From Doryteuthis pealeii (taxonomy: Eukaryota > Mollusca > Cephalopoda > Myopsida > Loliginidae): a stretch of DNA of 64,000 nt. Numbering within the stretch: position 1 is the stretch's first letter; every line of letters begins with the position of its first letter. Location: the NCBI GenBank assembly GCA_023376005.1, contig CM042156.1:42414605-42478604 (forward strand), read 5' to 3'. Shown in pieces: positions 32,463-42,128 of this stretch. The position numbers were made by a program, and so were the translations under genes. The notes below the pieces were generated by a model. The model worked only from the letters and a program-made list of their open reading frames with translations, made no database searches and was not told the DNA's origin.

Positions 32463-33147
32463 AGTTGGCCATGAAAGTTTTCCAATTTAGCTGTACGCAC
32501 TTCATGAGACAAGCAAATCATTATATACCGAATTCCTTTTTTTTTCTTTTCATTTATTTTAAAAATCTTTACTTAAATTCCTGGAAACTTTCAGAAATTT
32601 CTAGTCATGCCTCTTCACTTCTTCTCTTTAAATTATCAAGCAGTAAACCCTTAAAAAAATCTTTGATATCTAAGACTATTATAAAATTATTTGTGGTGGG
32701 TATTGAATGGGTCATAAGTGCTGATTTGTTTGCATATGTATATTATCACTTTAACGAGCTGTTAATCTCAACAAAAGTAGGACCATTCTGCTGTTCTCTT
32801 CCCCCCAACTTACCTGAAAGAAAGCTCTTAAGATCTTTTTCAAACTGATTTTTGAAGAGTGTCTTGCTGAGACTTTCCTGTGAATTATTTACTTCCCTTT
32901 TAAAACCTAGCAACCAAATGATTGATACTTCTTGTAAGTGAATAGGGCCACTTACCTCTTTGAATATCCATTTTTGTATCTGGTTTCACCTATCCTCTCG
33001 TTTCTAATCATTTGAATTATCTCTTTTATTTTATGAAACTTTATGTACAAGTGGATCTTTCAGACTTTTTATTTTTTTTTTTATCATCTGGAATGTAGCA
33101 TAAAGAATTTAGTTTTGTTGCAATACAAATGAAGAGAATATATGTTG
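32463..33147. other. Spacer with an unassigned plus-strand open frame
   Basis: 32465-32848 is open for 127 codons, but the first part overlaps the SINE-E tail and a T tract. The later part (ICVVGIEWVISADLFAYVYY-like hydrophobic stretch) resembles nothing I know. Confidence 0.4.
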
Positions 33148-33420
33148 GTTAGTTGGATTTTACGGCATGTCAACCCTTGGGTTATTTTATGCTGTAGACG
33201 TTTTTGTTTTATTCATTCTTGTTGGATATTTAATTTTTTTAAACTCATTTTTTGATCTTTGACCCATAGATGGGACCCTAACACCTACTACCACTCTGGG
33301 TCAGTGGACCTGGGAGTGATGGTAATGAAGGAGTACCCCACATTCCCCAAAGGACCAGAATTGGAAACTCACCACTAGATGCAGATTAGTGTCATACCCA
33401 GGACAGGGAATATACAAGAA
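33148..33420 (-). mobile_element. Family N retroposon copy
   Basis: On plus: ACGGCATGTCAACCCTTGGG (tail), TTTGACCCATAGATGGGACC, ACTCTGGGTCAGTGGAC, GGAGTACCCCACATTCCCC, CACCACTAGATGCAGATTAG. It matches 49180-49398 inverted. Confidence 0.8.
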
Positions 33421-33584
33421 AATAGTATAGCTTTGTCAAGTCCAAAATATTAGTTTGTATCCTTATGAATAACTTGATAGAATTCAAACTAATGAGCATA
33501 ACCTTTTTGTATTTATCAGTTTTATTTTTATTAAGTGCTTATAATATAATTTCCTCGAATTTGTAAGGCATCCTATCATGGTGT

Positions 33585-33615
33585 AATGGTTAGCAAGCTA
33601 GTCTTGCAGATCCAT
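33585..33615 (+). mobile_element. SINE-B-like head fragment
   Basis: ATGGTGTAATGGTTAGCAAG resembles the A-box half of SINE-B or SINE-E. A SINE-B tail lies 470 bp on at 34082-34137, so an LTR-like block may have entered an old SINE-B. Confidence 0.4.
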
Positions 33616-33659
33616 TACTACTATAAGAGGTCCACAGAGTGTTAACTCTGGTTCTTATA

Positions 33660-34060
33660 AACATTGGGCTACTTAAAGGATAAGTACCCAATGCGGAATA
33701 CTTCAGTTAGGAAAAACAACAAACGCGTTAGTTACATTTATATAACTTTATTATAACATATTAGGGGAACAAAGTTCCCCAGGCTATTTAATGTCACAAG
33801 TGTCCAAACATACACAATAGTGTTAATAGACAAAGTGGTAACCACTTACTGTAAGTAGAGGCTGTAGCGTCTGGTGTGCACCGTAGGTGTCTGCTGGAGA
33901 GAGATGACAAGCACGTCCAGGCTTGTTCAGTGCATCGGAAGAAGAGCGTTCTCTCCTTGCGTTCCTGTGTCACATGACCAAAATACCGTCTCCTGACACG
34001 AAGAGTCACCAAAACCCTCAGACAAGAGAGACTGCCCTTACAGTACTAAATAGCAAGTTT
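33660..34060 (-). mobile_element. LTR-like block with poly(A) signal
   Basis: Read on the minus strand: starts near TGTAAGGGCAGTCTCTCTTG, contains CpG-bearing DNA (CAGACACCTACGGTGCACAC), GGGAACTTTGTTCCCC, AATAAAG (33746-33752) and AACTAACGCGTTTGTTG. It then meets an imperfect inverted repeat CATTGGGCTACTT/AAGTACCCAATG (33664-33695). TG start, promoter-like GC and an AATAAA followed by a G/T-rich tail are what a solo LTR shows, but no second copy or PBS proves it. Confidence 0.4.
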
Positions 34061-34081
34061 GATCTTTGCTGGATACTCCAT

Positions 34082-34137
34082 ACTTGTAACCTTGTGTCAC
34101 ATCCTACCTGTTGCAAATGGGTTGGGTAAATACCTAC
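34082..34137 (+). mobile_element. SINE-B 3' end fragment
   Basis: CCTTGTGTCACATCCTACC and GGGTTGGGTAAATACC match the last 55 bp of SINE-B. Confidence 0.7.
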
Positions 34138-34353
34138 TATAGTTGCCTCCAATTTGTAATCCTATTTCTCTTCATAGTAGAATGTCTTGGAAACTTAGGA
34201 TTAATACTATTACCTTTTTAACTAGTTTTGCTATCAAGTATTTTAAAGCAATTTTTAAACAATGATTATCTTTTCTCTTCTAGTTAGTCACAAAACCTTA
34301 CTTTCTTGTAAGCTCTACCTATTATAATTATTCTCTGCAATTTTTAGACTCTT

Positions 34354-34600
34354 AGGGCCGGCTTAGCTCAGTAGGTAGAATGTTCGACTAGGATCCACAA
34401 GGTTCCTGGTTCGATACCAGCCCTCGTTGCCAACTCAGCGTATGAATAGCACAGGGATCTATGCGGTAAAGTGAGGAGCTGGTGGTAGGTGTGGCGCTCC
34501 ACCTCAGACGCCAAAACAATCTCTTTGGTCTATTGAAAAGGGGATAGTCTCTCGCTGTGTGGCTGATGCCGACTTTAGGCCGCCCCGTCGACTTTACTTA
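34354..34600 (+). mobile_element. SINE-A, full length
   Basis: GGGCCGGCTTAGCTCAGTAG, AGGTTCCTGGTTCGATACCA, GCGTATGAATAGCACAGGG, GGTGTGGCGCTCCACCTCAG, GCCGCCCCGTCGACTTTAC. A short deletion removes part of the CTAGCGCTAGTG stretch. Confidence 0.92.
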
Positions 34601-34671
34601 TAGAATAGAAATATTGCTTATAAAAAAATTGCTTTAGGAATTAAATGCAGTTTGACTATTGCTTATTTTTA

Positions 34672-34675
<4 letters not shown>

Positions 34676-34721
<46 letters not shown>
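34676..34721. repeat. (TA)n microsatellite
   Basis: About 21 TA units, with a smaller tract at 34878-34899. The region between holds ACACCGGTGACGAATAAAAG, possibly a retroposon 3' end. Confidence 0.95.
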
Positions 34722-34726
<5 letters not shown>

Positions 34727-34899
34727 AACACTAAAAGTGGAGGAATCATGTAATTTTGGATAATATTTTATGAAGGAATAAAATATAAAATAAATGGGGG
34801 GGTTACACGAAGGCCTTTTCAACCAGTACTTTTCAAGTGATACACCGGTGACGAATAAAAGTCATGTATGTATGTGTATATATATATAATATATATACT

Positions 34900-35880
34900 C
34901 CTTACTAAATTTGGGGTGCTGGAGGCCATTGTCAGTGATGTAATTTTCTTTGGTCATTGGGGAGTTTCAGGTCTTTCTACATCATACTCCCCTCTCCAGG
35001 CTAGCCCTATCAGACAATCAGTATCTGATACACCCTCTTACTTTGTATAATCTCTATCTAATTCAGCTTTAATTTAACCCTTTTCATAATCTAATATAAT
35101 CCAGACATTTTCCTTACAATTCATTTTTTAATCTACCATTATTCTCTCTCACATATATGTTGAGAGAGAGAGGTGAAGGAGTTAATTAAGTTTAACAAAT
35201 CTAGAAAATAATTTGCTTGGAATTAAACTTTATCAGATTCCACAAAATAATGTGAATTAGAATTTTATTTAAAATTACTCAGTAAAAGCTATAATTTGAA
35301 AAAAATCACTGCATTTGTCAAATGGTTTTATAAATTTAACATTAGATAGCCTATTGTCAGTATTAGATTTCTAGCACTTACATATAAGATGAATTTAACA
35401 TCTGTTTCCCTCCATTCAACTTGTTTCTGTGAATTAGGGTAAGAGCTTTATGTACAAAGCTTTTTTTTTTTAGTTTTTGGATTGATAAACAATACAAGGC
35501 ATTGTGAAAGAATTGTGTGTTAACTTTTTGCTCTTTTATAATAAATTATCAATGAGTATATCTTTTATTAAATGTCATTTCAAAGTAAAATAATTGTCTG
35601 TTTGTCTTATTTCTCTAAATAATTGCTTTGACCAGTTTAATCATGATGCTTGACTTTTTATGAATCAAAATCAGCTAGTAATATAATCTATCTATAATAA
35701 TAGTAGATAATCATAGTATATATATTTCTATTTGAGATAATTAGAGATTTTCTCTGAACAGAAAAAATACTTTAAAAAAATTAATCACAGAACTTGTTTA
35801 CAACTTATCATATCGTCGTGTAATAAAAGTCACTAGAAGAGGAATATTAACCTACTCTAAACAAATCATAAAATCTAAGA
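34900..35880. other. Spacer, nothing recognised
   Basis: 34930-35045 is less AT-rich (TTTCAGGTCTTTCTACATC, CTCCAGGCTAGCCC) and might be a diverged retroposon. The rest is plain AT-rich DNA with a (GA)n-like bit at 35162-35174. Confidence 0.5.
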
Positions 35881-36140
35881 GGTCCGTTTAGTGTAGAGGT
35901 TATGGGATCGGCCTGTCAGCTTGGCAGTCCGGTTTCAAATCATGCACAGGGCGGTCTTCCGATCTATAGCTCTGCTGATGAGGCCTAATAGGCCGAAATG
36001 TACATACAGAGATTGATTTTTCTCGATTTGTTTAGCCATACATTTAATAGGTATTCCCACCTAATTCATTATTAATTAATTAATTTTCAAAATTAGGTCC
36101 GACTCCAATTAAGCACTTATAATCACAGAAATATTTATTT
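35881..36140 (+). mobile_element. SINE-D: tRNA head, hammerhead ribozyme, 3' body
   Basis: The tRNA-type head (GTTTAGTGTAGAGGTTATGG A box; CCGGTTTCAAATCATGC B box) occupies 35881-35950, the ribozyme 35970-36011, and a conserved tail follows (TTTTTCTCGATTTGTTTA, CACCTAATTCATTATTAATT, AATTAAGCACTTATAATC). Copies D2 (47122-47358) and D3 (47410-47606), on the minus strand, share the tail; D2 also shares the head and ribozyme. No open frame. A self-cleaving RNA within a tRNA-promoted retroposon suggests processing of multimeric or read-through transcripts. Confidence 0.8.
35970..36011 (+). ncRNA. Type I hammerhead ribozyme in SINE-D
   Basis: All catalytic-core bases are present: CTGATGA (35975-35981), stem II GGCC-TAATA-GGCC (35982-35994), GAA (35995-35997) then A15.1. 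Stem I is CTCTG (35970-35974) with CAGAG (36007-36011). Stem III is the self-complementary ATGTACAT (35998-36005), giving a minimal hairpin, or a stable helix between two RNAs. The cleavage triplet is ATA, with the cut expected after A 36006. Beyond stem I, an internal loop and ATC/GAT pairing could supply loop contacts. Minimal stem III type I hammerheads are known in animal retroelements and satellites. Not tested here. Confidence 0.78.
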
Positions 36141-36150
36141 AATTGTATAT

Positions 36151-36343
36151 ATTTACTTACTCCTCCACAAGTAGGATGTGACATAAGGTTAACTTCTTAA
36201 GCAGAGTTTAACAGCTTTCAATTCAGTTTTCCTTCTCCTACACTGGTTGCCTAATCAAGGTTAGACAGTCTGACCTATTATTTATCCATAGCTCAAGGAG
36301 AATAGTTGGATTCATACCTTTCCTAAGGGTATTAGAGCTACTT
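36151..36343 (-). mobile_element. SINE-B copy, 5' truncated
   Basis: ACTCCTCCACAAGTAGGATG, GTTTTCCTTCTCCTACACTG, TATTTATCCATAGCTCAAGG, CCTTTCCTAAGGGTATTAG. Confidence 0.85.
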
Positions 36344-36440
36344 GGGAAATCATTTTTGAATTATTTGACAGTTGTACAAACAAATGAAATTCTTCAATGC
36401 TTTGTTTGCACAACAGTCAAATCATTCAAAATGATTTCCC
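36343..36440. repeat. Imperfect inverted repeat, arms ~38 bp
   Basis: Left GGGAAATCATTTTTGAATTA, ACAGTTGTACAAACA; right TGTTTGCACAACAGTCAAAT, CATTCAAAATGATTTCCC. The loop is about 22 bp. It lies exactly between a SINE-B and a family C piece. Confidence 0.75.
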
Positions 36441-36484
36441 AAGTTGAATCATTACTATACTTGGATCTTAATACTTGTAACAGA

Positions 36485-36612
36485 ATGAGAACAATCCATC
36501 CTAATGGATTAAGAGAAACACCTGAAGGGTACATTGACTGAAGTGTGTATGTGTTTGTGTATTTCACAATAAAAATGAGGACAACAGTCGGAAAAATCAA
36601 AATAATGCACAA
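36485..36612 (+). mobile_element. Family C retroposon, decayed 3' part
   Basis: AGAGAAACACCTGAAGGGTA, CAATAAAAATGAGGACAACA, GTCGGAAAAATCAAAATAAT. The hammerhead-like block is degenerate here. Confidence 0.65.
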
Positions 36613-36755
36613 AATATTTGTTTCCCAATTTAAAATAGTAACATTTTCATTTTCATTCTGTACATGCCCTGGAGACCATTTAATGCTAATAGTTTCTCTA
36701 TCTTGGTAATATTAAGAAGGTGAAAAAATTAACTCTAGATTGTCTTCAAGGTGTC

Positions 36756-37070
36756 TTTTTTTTCTCTTTTTCTTTTTCCTTTTTTTCTTTTTCCTTTTTT
36801 TTTCTTTTTCCTTTTTTTTTCTTTTTCCTTTTTTTTTCTTTTTCCTTTTTTTTTCTTTTTCCTTTTTTTTTCCTTTCTTTTCTTTTTCTTTTTCTTTTCT
36901 TTTTATTTTTTCCTTTTCTTTTTCTATTTTTTCTTTTTCTTTTTCTTTTCTTTTTCTTTTTTCTATTTTTTCTTTTTCTTTTTTTCTATTTCTTTTTTTC
37001 TATTTTTTCTTTTCTTTTTTTCTATTTCTTTTTTTCTATTTGTTTTTGTTTTTCTTTTTTTTTTCTATTT
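36756..37070 (+). repeat. T-rich (TTTTTC)n / (TTTTTTTTC)n satellite
   Basis: Pure pyrimidine except for scattered A. Units such as CTTTTTCCTTTTTTTTT repeat about 6 times. All plus frames are open, producing spurious poly-Phe proteins. Confidence 0.95.
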
Positions 37071-37279
37071 AGAGTTTACATATATTATCAGTTAATGCAT
37101 GTAATTGTAATATTTGAAACTGATGTCTGTCTGCCTTTCTTGCTATTTTATTGATTATCTATATCATCACTTTATCTGTTTTATTCATGCAACATCTGAT
37201 GTATAATTAGCATCCTATTATTAACCAAATACAAGAATAGGTATTTTAATCATTCTTGATATTAATGCTGTAAATGGTT

Positions 37280-37422
37280 CTGTGGGAGAGTCGAGGTGGT
37301 GTAGTAACTGCTGTGTTGGATTGCAACATTGTAGTAAGCAGGTTCAAACTCCAGTCAGGTTATTATGTTCACTTTTGGACTAATACCCTTGGGAAAGGTA
37401 TGAAACTCCTCATTCCCAAATA
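37280..37422 (+). mobile_element. SINE-E copy, 3' truncated
   Basis: GAGTCGAGGTGGTGTAGTAA, GCAGGTTCAAACTCCAGTC, TTTTGGACTAATACCCTTGG, then stops at CCTCATTCCC. Confidence 0.85.
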
Positions 37423-37475
37423 AAAGCCAGGATTATGAATGCCGATCTATATGCAGGCACATGTCTTTTCAATTG

Positions 37476-38200
37476 GTTCAATACACACTTTAGATTACAG
37501 TTCTTCTATTTTAGGGGTAGTCTCCATGACATAGAGTGGCTAGCATGCTGGACTGCAACATTGTAGTAAGCAATTGTAGAAATTTAAAAAAATTTTAAAA
37601 AATTAAAAAAAATTAAAAACAAATCTAAGCAATATATTACATTGTAGTAAGCAATTTCAAACTACAGTTGCGCTATTAAACAAAGGAACCAAACCAAACC
37701 TAAATTGATCTCTTGCAAATACATTTTTCAGTTGTTTATTGTATTTTAAAATACATTATAATGTTTTTGATAGATATATAAGTTGATCATTTTGTAAGTG
37801 CCTGTGGGTTCAATACGCACTTTAGATTACAGTTCTTCTATTTTAGGGGGAGTCTCCATGACATAGTGGCTAGCATGCTGGACTGCGACATTGTAGTAAG
37901 CAATTTCAAACTACAGTTGCGCTATTACATTAACTTTCAGACTAATACCCTTGGGAAAGGTATGAAACTCCTCATTCCCTGCAGTTATGGGTTAAATAGT
38001 GCCACTACTATTCTTCTACAAGGATGGCTTTGGCATTGGATAACCCATGAAAGTTGATATGCCATTAAACAAAGGAACCAAACCAAACCTAAATTGATCT
38101 CTTGCAAATAGATTTTTCAGAGTTTGAGTTGTTTATTGTATTTTAAAATACATTATAATGTTTTTGATAGATATATAAGTTGATCCTTTTGTAAGTGCCT
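37476..38200 (+). repeat. Local direct duplication containing SINE-E
   Basis: Unit 1 (37476-37803) and unit 2 (37808-38200) both run from TTCAATAC(A/G)CACTTTAG through a SINE-E (GGCTAGCATGCTGGACTGC) to TGATAGATATATAAGTTGAT and GTAAGTGCCT. In unit 1 the SINE has lost its middle (GCGCTATTAAACAAAGG junction) and carries an A/T-rich insert at 37575-37650. Unit 2 is the more complete. The duplication postdates SINE insertion. Confidence 0.88.
37846..38088 (+). mobile_element. SINE-E copy, near full length
   Basis: GGGAGTCTCCATGACATAGT, ACTTTCAGACTAATACCC, CAGTTATGGGTTAAATAGT, GGATAACCCATGAAAG, GATATGCCATTAAACAAAGG, then AACCAAACC. Confidence 0.88.
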
Positions 38201-38480
38201 AAAATATCTAAAAATTGGTTTAGTGGTTTTATTATATTTCATATTTTTCACTTTGCACATCTTTCTCTTTACATAAATATGATTAAACCTTTTGATTAAT
38301 TATAACTTTTTGTGCATTGCAAACCATTTTTCAGTTGGTGGCTAAAGTTGATATACATAACAGCTTGGTATTATGATTCTGGGTTTATATTCTTTAAATC
38401 TATCACTTTGAATTCTTTTTTTAATTTGGATGGACGTTTTTCTTTTCTGAAGAATATATTAACTCTTTTATTTATAGGTA
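38201..38480. other. Spacer, nothing recognised
   Basis: AT-rich DNA between the duplication and a Helitron. Confidence 0.5.
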
Positions 38481-39070
38481 CTAGCAAATATATGCACCCT
38501 CCGGGTACAAGTATTTAAGTTTTAATGAAATAAAATATAATGTTAACTTAGAAAGGGTAACTAAATAAGATGCCAATAAAACGATTTGAAACAGAGGGGG
38601 AACAACTAAAACTTGCTTTTTCTTCCCTCCCGTCTTTCATTGCTAAATTTTCATAATTTAACTATTTAGTTAAATTAGGAAGTAAAGAATAGAATTACTG
38701 TTAATATTGTTAATGGATTTATTGGAGATATTTTTGCTCATATTCATTAAGATAAAACCAAACAATTAGAAATCAATAATACTGAGCACATATTTATTAA
38801 AATCAAATTTTTAATATCAATATGCAAATTAGCCTTTCCCTTCACACTGCAAACCACTATATTTTGTATATATAAATACGATTGCATGTTAATAATATGT
38901 AGATATGGTCAACAGTATTAATAATGTAAAACTATTTTATTAATAATTGAGGTTTGAATAAAAATCAAATCATGCAGAATGTGATGTAAATAACTAAAGG
39001 AATTGTGACTCGATTAGTAATATAGTTTCAGTTACAGACAGAAAAACACACAATCTCCATTATAATAAGA
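38481..39070 (-). mobile_element. Non-autonomous Helitron, family H (590 bp)
   Basis: Plus strand begins CTAGCAAATATATGCACCCT after A and ends TAATAAGA before T. The minus strand therefore has the family ends TCTTATTATAATGGAGATTG and CTAG|T. The hairpin has one change (GTACCCGGAGGGTGC). Confidence 0.9.
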
Positions 39071-39259
39071 TTATCATCACCACCTATGACTCAATGTGAG
39101 ATTTCACCAATGCTGCCTCCATAACATCCATTGGAGTGACTGTCAATACTATTGAAGTCCTTGAACAAGTGAACATCGCTAGCATTGAGGCCATGTTACT
39201 AAAGTGGAATTCTGGTGACATAAATTATCGGGTGAATTTAAACCATTGTTTCTATTGTT

Positions 39260-39813
39260 TCTAAAATATTTCTAAACTAATGTTGCATAGCGCCTTCTTT
39301 ACCGGCACTAAATAGGTATATGTTATATACCTTTCTTACTACTTCTTACTCTGATCGTCTATTCTTCTGGCCGGCTTTGGTTATGATCGTCTATCATCTA
39401 TCTTGGTCTGGTATATCTTCTAAGGTCTTGTCTAGTCTTCTATTGAGGATTTCGGGTCTGGTTTCTGTTGGGGATCATTCCTTATCAGAAGCCCTGTGTC
39501 ATTGTTTGTTTTTGGTAATAAACACAAGACTTCGATTTATGTTGATGTTACTTTATTTATAAATCCCCAGACCAGACAATGCGCGCGGATCCTTACATCT
39601 TGCTAGCTTGGCTTCTAACTTCTGAGTTGCTTACTCCTTAAACCGGAAGGGGCTTCTATTGGGGTTCCCGGTTCTCACGGTTTATCCCACAAGGCAAGGT
39701 CAGAGTGAGGTCAAGCATTGTCACTCACTCTCAAGGCCATCAGCTGTACTGATCACCATAATGATTTCTACACTACCTTAAAAATGTATTAGGGATCCAA
39801 TTATTATGTAACA
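39260..39813 (-). mobile_element. LTR retrotransposon piece: LTR plus leader
   Basis: Minus strand: LTR about 39813 down to 39497, starting TGTTACATAATAATTGGATC, with CCTTGAGAGTGAGTGACAAT, CTTCCGGTTTAAGG, GTCTGGTCTGGGGATTTAT, AATAAAG and CAATGACA at its end. A leader follows (GGGCTTCTGATAAGGAATGA, AGACTAGACAAGACC) down to about 39260. It aligns across LTR and leader to the plus-strand copy at 41027-41460. No gag or pol is present. Confidence 0.65.
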
Positions 39814-39854
39814 CTAATATTCATTCGATTCTCTTTTGTTTACCTAATTCTAAA

Positions 39855-40178
39855 CTCATGACATACCATTGTAAAACTAGTTATTTAAGAAAACTTAATT
39901 ATCTTAATTTATTCAATTCCACCTGCCGTAAAAATATAGGGGCCAATCCCTATAGGACACATGATTCCTCATCCAGCCTTGGCAGGATGAGGAATCATTG
40001 CCTGCCCAAGATTGAACTGTATGGCAAACTCTCCATTGGTTATATAGTGACAAAAGGGCATCAAAGAAGTAATACAAAAACTGGTTGAAAAAATCCCTTG
40101 GTACCTGTCACATCAACCATTGCTGATAATTCACATTAGCTTCTCACCAGTAACCATATTGTCTCCTCCTTTGAAATT
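39855..40178 (+). pseudogene. LINE type 2, C-terminal fragment, copy 1
   Basis: MRNHCLPKIELYGKLSIGY is followed, in a shifted frame, by KEVIQKLVEKIPWYLSHQ-type sequence. This matches the RLPKIxLYGKL...KKRYKDxLKKSLGTCHI segment that ends a jockey-like non-LTR ORF2 before a C-terminal zinc knuckle. It includes a 12-bp perfect hairpin GATTCCTCATCC/GGATGAGGAATC (39963-39996). The 160 bp 40016-40172 are repeated at 40694-40851. Confidence 0.7.
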
Positions 40179-40287
40179 TTTACATTTCTAAAAGATCAAA
40201 TCCTGAAGAACGTACAAAAAAGATAAAAAAATAAAACTTCAATACCCGAAAAAAGTTATTCGAAAATATAAAAGTTATTTTCTTAAA

Positions 40288-40614
40288 ATGCAAAAAATAA
40301 TTGTCACCTGTTTTTTTTTTTGTTTTTTTTGGTGGGGTGTTGTAGTCTTCAAAACAATATTTTTCTTTGAAAAAGTATTTTCTCTGATTCAATTGGCCTA
40401 TTTTTATTCGCTTAAAAATTTAATAGTGAATTTTAAACATCTGGAATGTGGCATGTTGAACTTACCCGTAGATCAAGATTTATTTGATATATCTAAAAAT
40501 GTAAGTTTAAAAATGTTCAATGTTGTGCAACATATTTTCCAAGATTTTTATATATTTAGAAAATTATTACCCAATGAAATTCACAGGATAATTTTACAAT
40601 CTAGGCTTCCCTAA
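40288..40614 (+). CDS. Unassigned open frame between two LINE pieces
   Basis: The first part translates a T tract. The remainder (40400-40612) reads NFKHLECGMLNLPVDQDLFD, then LKMFNVVQHIFQDFYIFRK and ends ILQSRLP-stop. It separates two near-identical LINE fragments, so it belongs to an insertion or to rearranged DNA. No family is recognised. Base use equals the AT-rich background, which favours chance, though the mix is protein-like. Confidence 0.2.
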   Translation: MQKIIVTCFFFCFFWWGVVVFKTIFFFEKVFSLIQLAYFYSLKNLIVNFKHLECGMLNLPVDQDLFDISKNVSLKMFNVVQHIFQDFYIFRKLLPNEIHRIILQSRLP

Positions 40615-40685
40615 ATTATCATTCATTTAACACACAAAAATCTTATTCATTCATGTTGATTTTTTGCATTTATCTCCCTTACACC

Positions 40686-40985
40686 TTATCAAGATTGAAC
40701 TGTATGACACTCTCCATTGATTATTGTGACAAAAGGGCACCAAAGAAGTAATACAAAAACTGGTTGAAAAAATCCCTTGGTACCTGTCACATCAACCATT
40801 GCTGATGATTCACATTAGCTTCTCACCAGTAACCATATTGTCTCCTCCTTTTAAAATCACCTGCAAGGTCAACCTCAAGAAAGAATAACCACAACACAAT
40901 GCTATCAAACCCTGACCAGACCTTCAGCTATGCAACTGTTCCTGCCTGTCCCACCTTTGACCACACCTTTAATCTTAGTTCATGA
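40686..40985 (+). pseudogene. LINE type 2, C-terminal fragment, copy 2
   Basis: Repeats 40016-40172 (AAGATTGAACTGTATG, CAAAAGGGCACCAAAGAAG, ATCCCTTGGTACCTGTCAC), then continues further into the 3' end: NPDQTFSYATVPACP marks the decayed C-terminal zinc knuckle (family form PDQTFxCxxCxRxCxSRIGLxSH). Ends near ATTAAATGGAAGTATG. Frames are broken. Confidence 0.7.
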
Positions 40986-41026
40986 AGCCAAGCCATGATT
41001 AAATGGAAGTATGAAGTTGGATAAAT

Positions 41027-41460
41027 TGTTACATAATTATTAGATTCCTAATATTTATGTACAGTAGTGTAGAAACCAAAATGGTTGTTATAAGTTCAGC
41101 CAGCGGCCTTGAAGGATTAAATGGCAAGGCTTGACCTCAGTCCTGATCCTACTTCCGGTGGATATCATGAGAATCGGTGGAGAAGGCCCTCTTCCGGTTT
41201 AGATTAGAAATAGATTTTTAGTCAGATCGGCAAAGACCACGACGGTGGAAAGTCGTGTTATGCACGCAGCCGACTCGATCTGCGCAGGTAGTCTGATGGG
41301 GATTTCAGAATAAAATATGATCTAAGTTAAATCAAAGTCTTGTGTTATTATCTAAAAACTACCAATGACATAGGGCTTCTGATAAAGAGAAATCCCCAAT
41401 GGAAGACCAGACACAAAGTCCCCAAGACGAAGTCCAGACGCTAGAAGTAAGGAAAGAGAG
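41027..41460 (+). mobile_element. LTR retrotransposon piece: LTR (344 bp) plus leader
   Basis: LTR 41027-41370 starts TGTTACATAATTATTAG and ends CAATGACA. It has CCTTGAAGGATTAAATGGC, CTTCCGGTTTAG, a CpG-rich centre (CACGACGGTGGAAAGTCGTG) and AATAAA at 41309-41314. The leader GGGCTTCTGATAAAGAGAAA, CCAATGGAAGACCAGACAC follows. Inverted relative to 39260-39813. No primer-binding site is obvious, so the superfamily is open. Confidence 0.65.
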
Positions 41461-41834
41461 TATACAACAAAATTTCTTACCATATTCTTAAAAATGTTTC
41501 TTATGAAGAAAAGTTCCTTTCCCTTTTTTAATTTATAAGATTTTTAAAATACAAAAATATTATTTAAAGACAAGTTTCTTGATGAAAATACTATTTAGAA
41601 GGTATTTTAAACTTCTATTATACCATATGTCTAAGTATTGGAGTAGATAGTAATACATTATTTGATAGATAACAAAGGATATTTTTCCAAATAAATCAAT
41701 GAAATAACAATACTGGATTTATTCATGGAACATTTGTGTTTATACTTGTTTTGAAGATATAAAAAATGTATAGCAATCTATTTATAGACTAATATTTTCA
41801 CTTGAAAACTACTTGGTATAGATTTAGCATTGTA
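41461..41834. other. Spacer, nothing recognised
   Basis: AT-rich DNA. Confidence 0.5.
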
Positions 41835-41967
41835 CAAGGTCCAAAAGTTTTGTCCCCCCCCTATATATATTGTTTTAAGTTCTTTTTTTTTTTTTTCATA
41901 TAATATATAAGTTATGTAATTATTTTACAAAAATATGTAGGGGTGACAAGACTTTCAGGCCACCATG
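41835..41967. mobile_element. Mariner-type MITE (133 bp)
   Basis: Left end CAAGGTCCAAAAGTTTTG, right end inverted CATGGTGGCCTGAAAGTCTT, with TA at each side (41833-41834, 41968-41969). The inner GGGGTGACAAGACTTTC equals that of the MITE at 3851-4438. Confidence 0.75.
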
Positions 41968-42128
41968 TATATTTCTTTATGCCATCCTCTAAGACAGTTA
42001 TTTTCATAATTTGGAGGTATTTGTCTCCTATAGAGATGGAAATTTAGAAGGAAATTCAGTCATCTGTATAAAAGTTCACGGAAATTATTATGTGACAATT
42101 GAAAATGGAAGGAATAATTGAAGAAACT

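Noticed and set aside
32465..32848. 127-codon plus-strand open frame
   Set aside because: Starts inside a SINE-E tail and crosses a T tract; no domain or family feature.
36720..37154. Phe-rich open frames of 110-144 codons
   Set aside because: Translation of a T-rich satellite, open in all plus frames.
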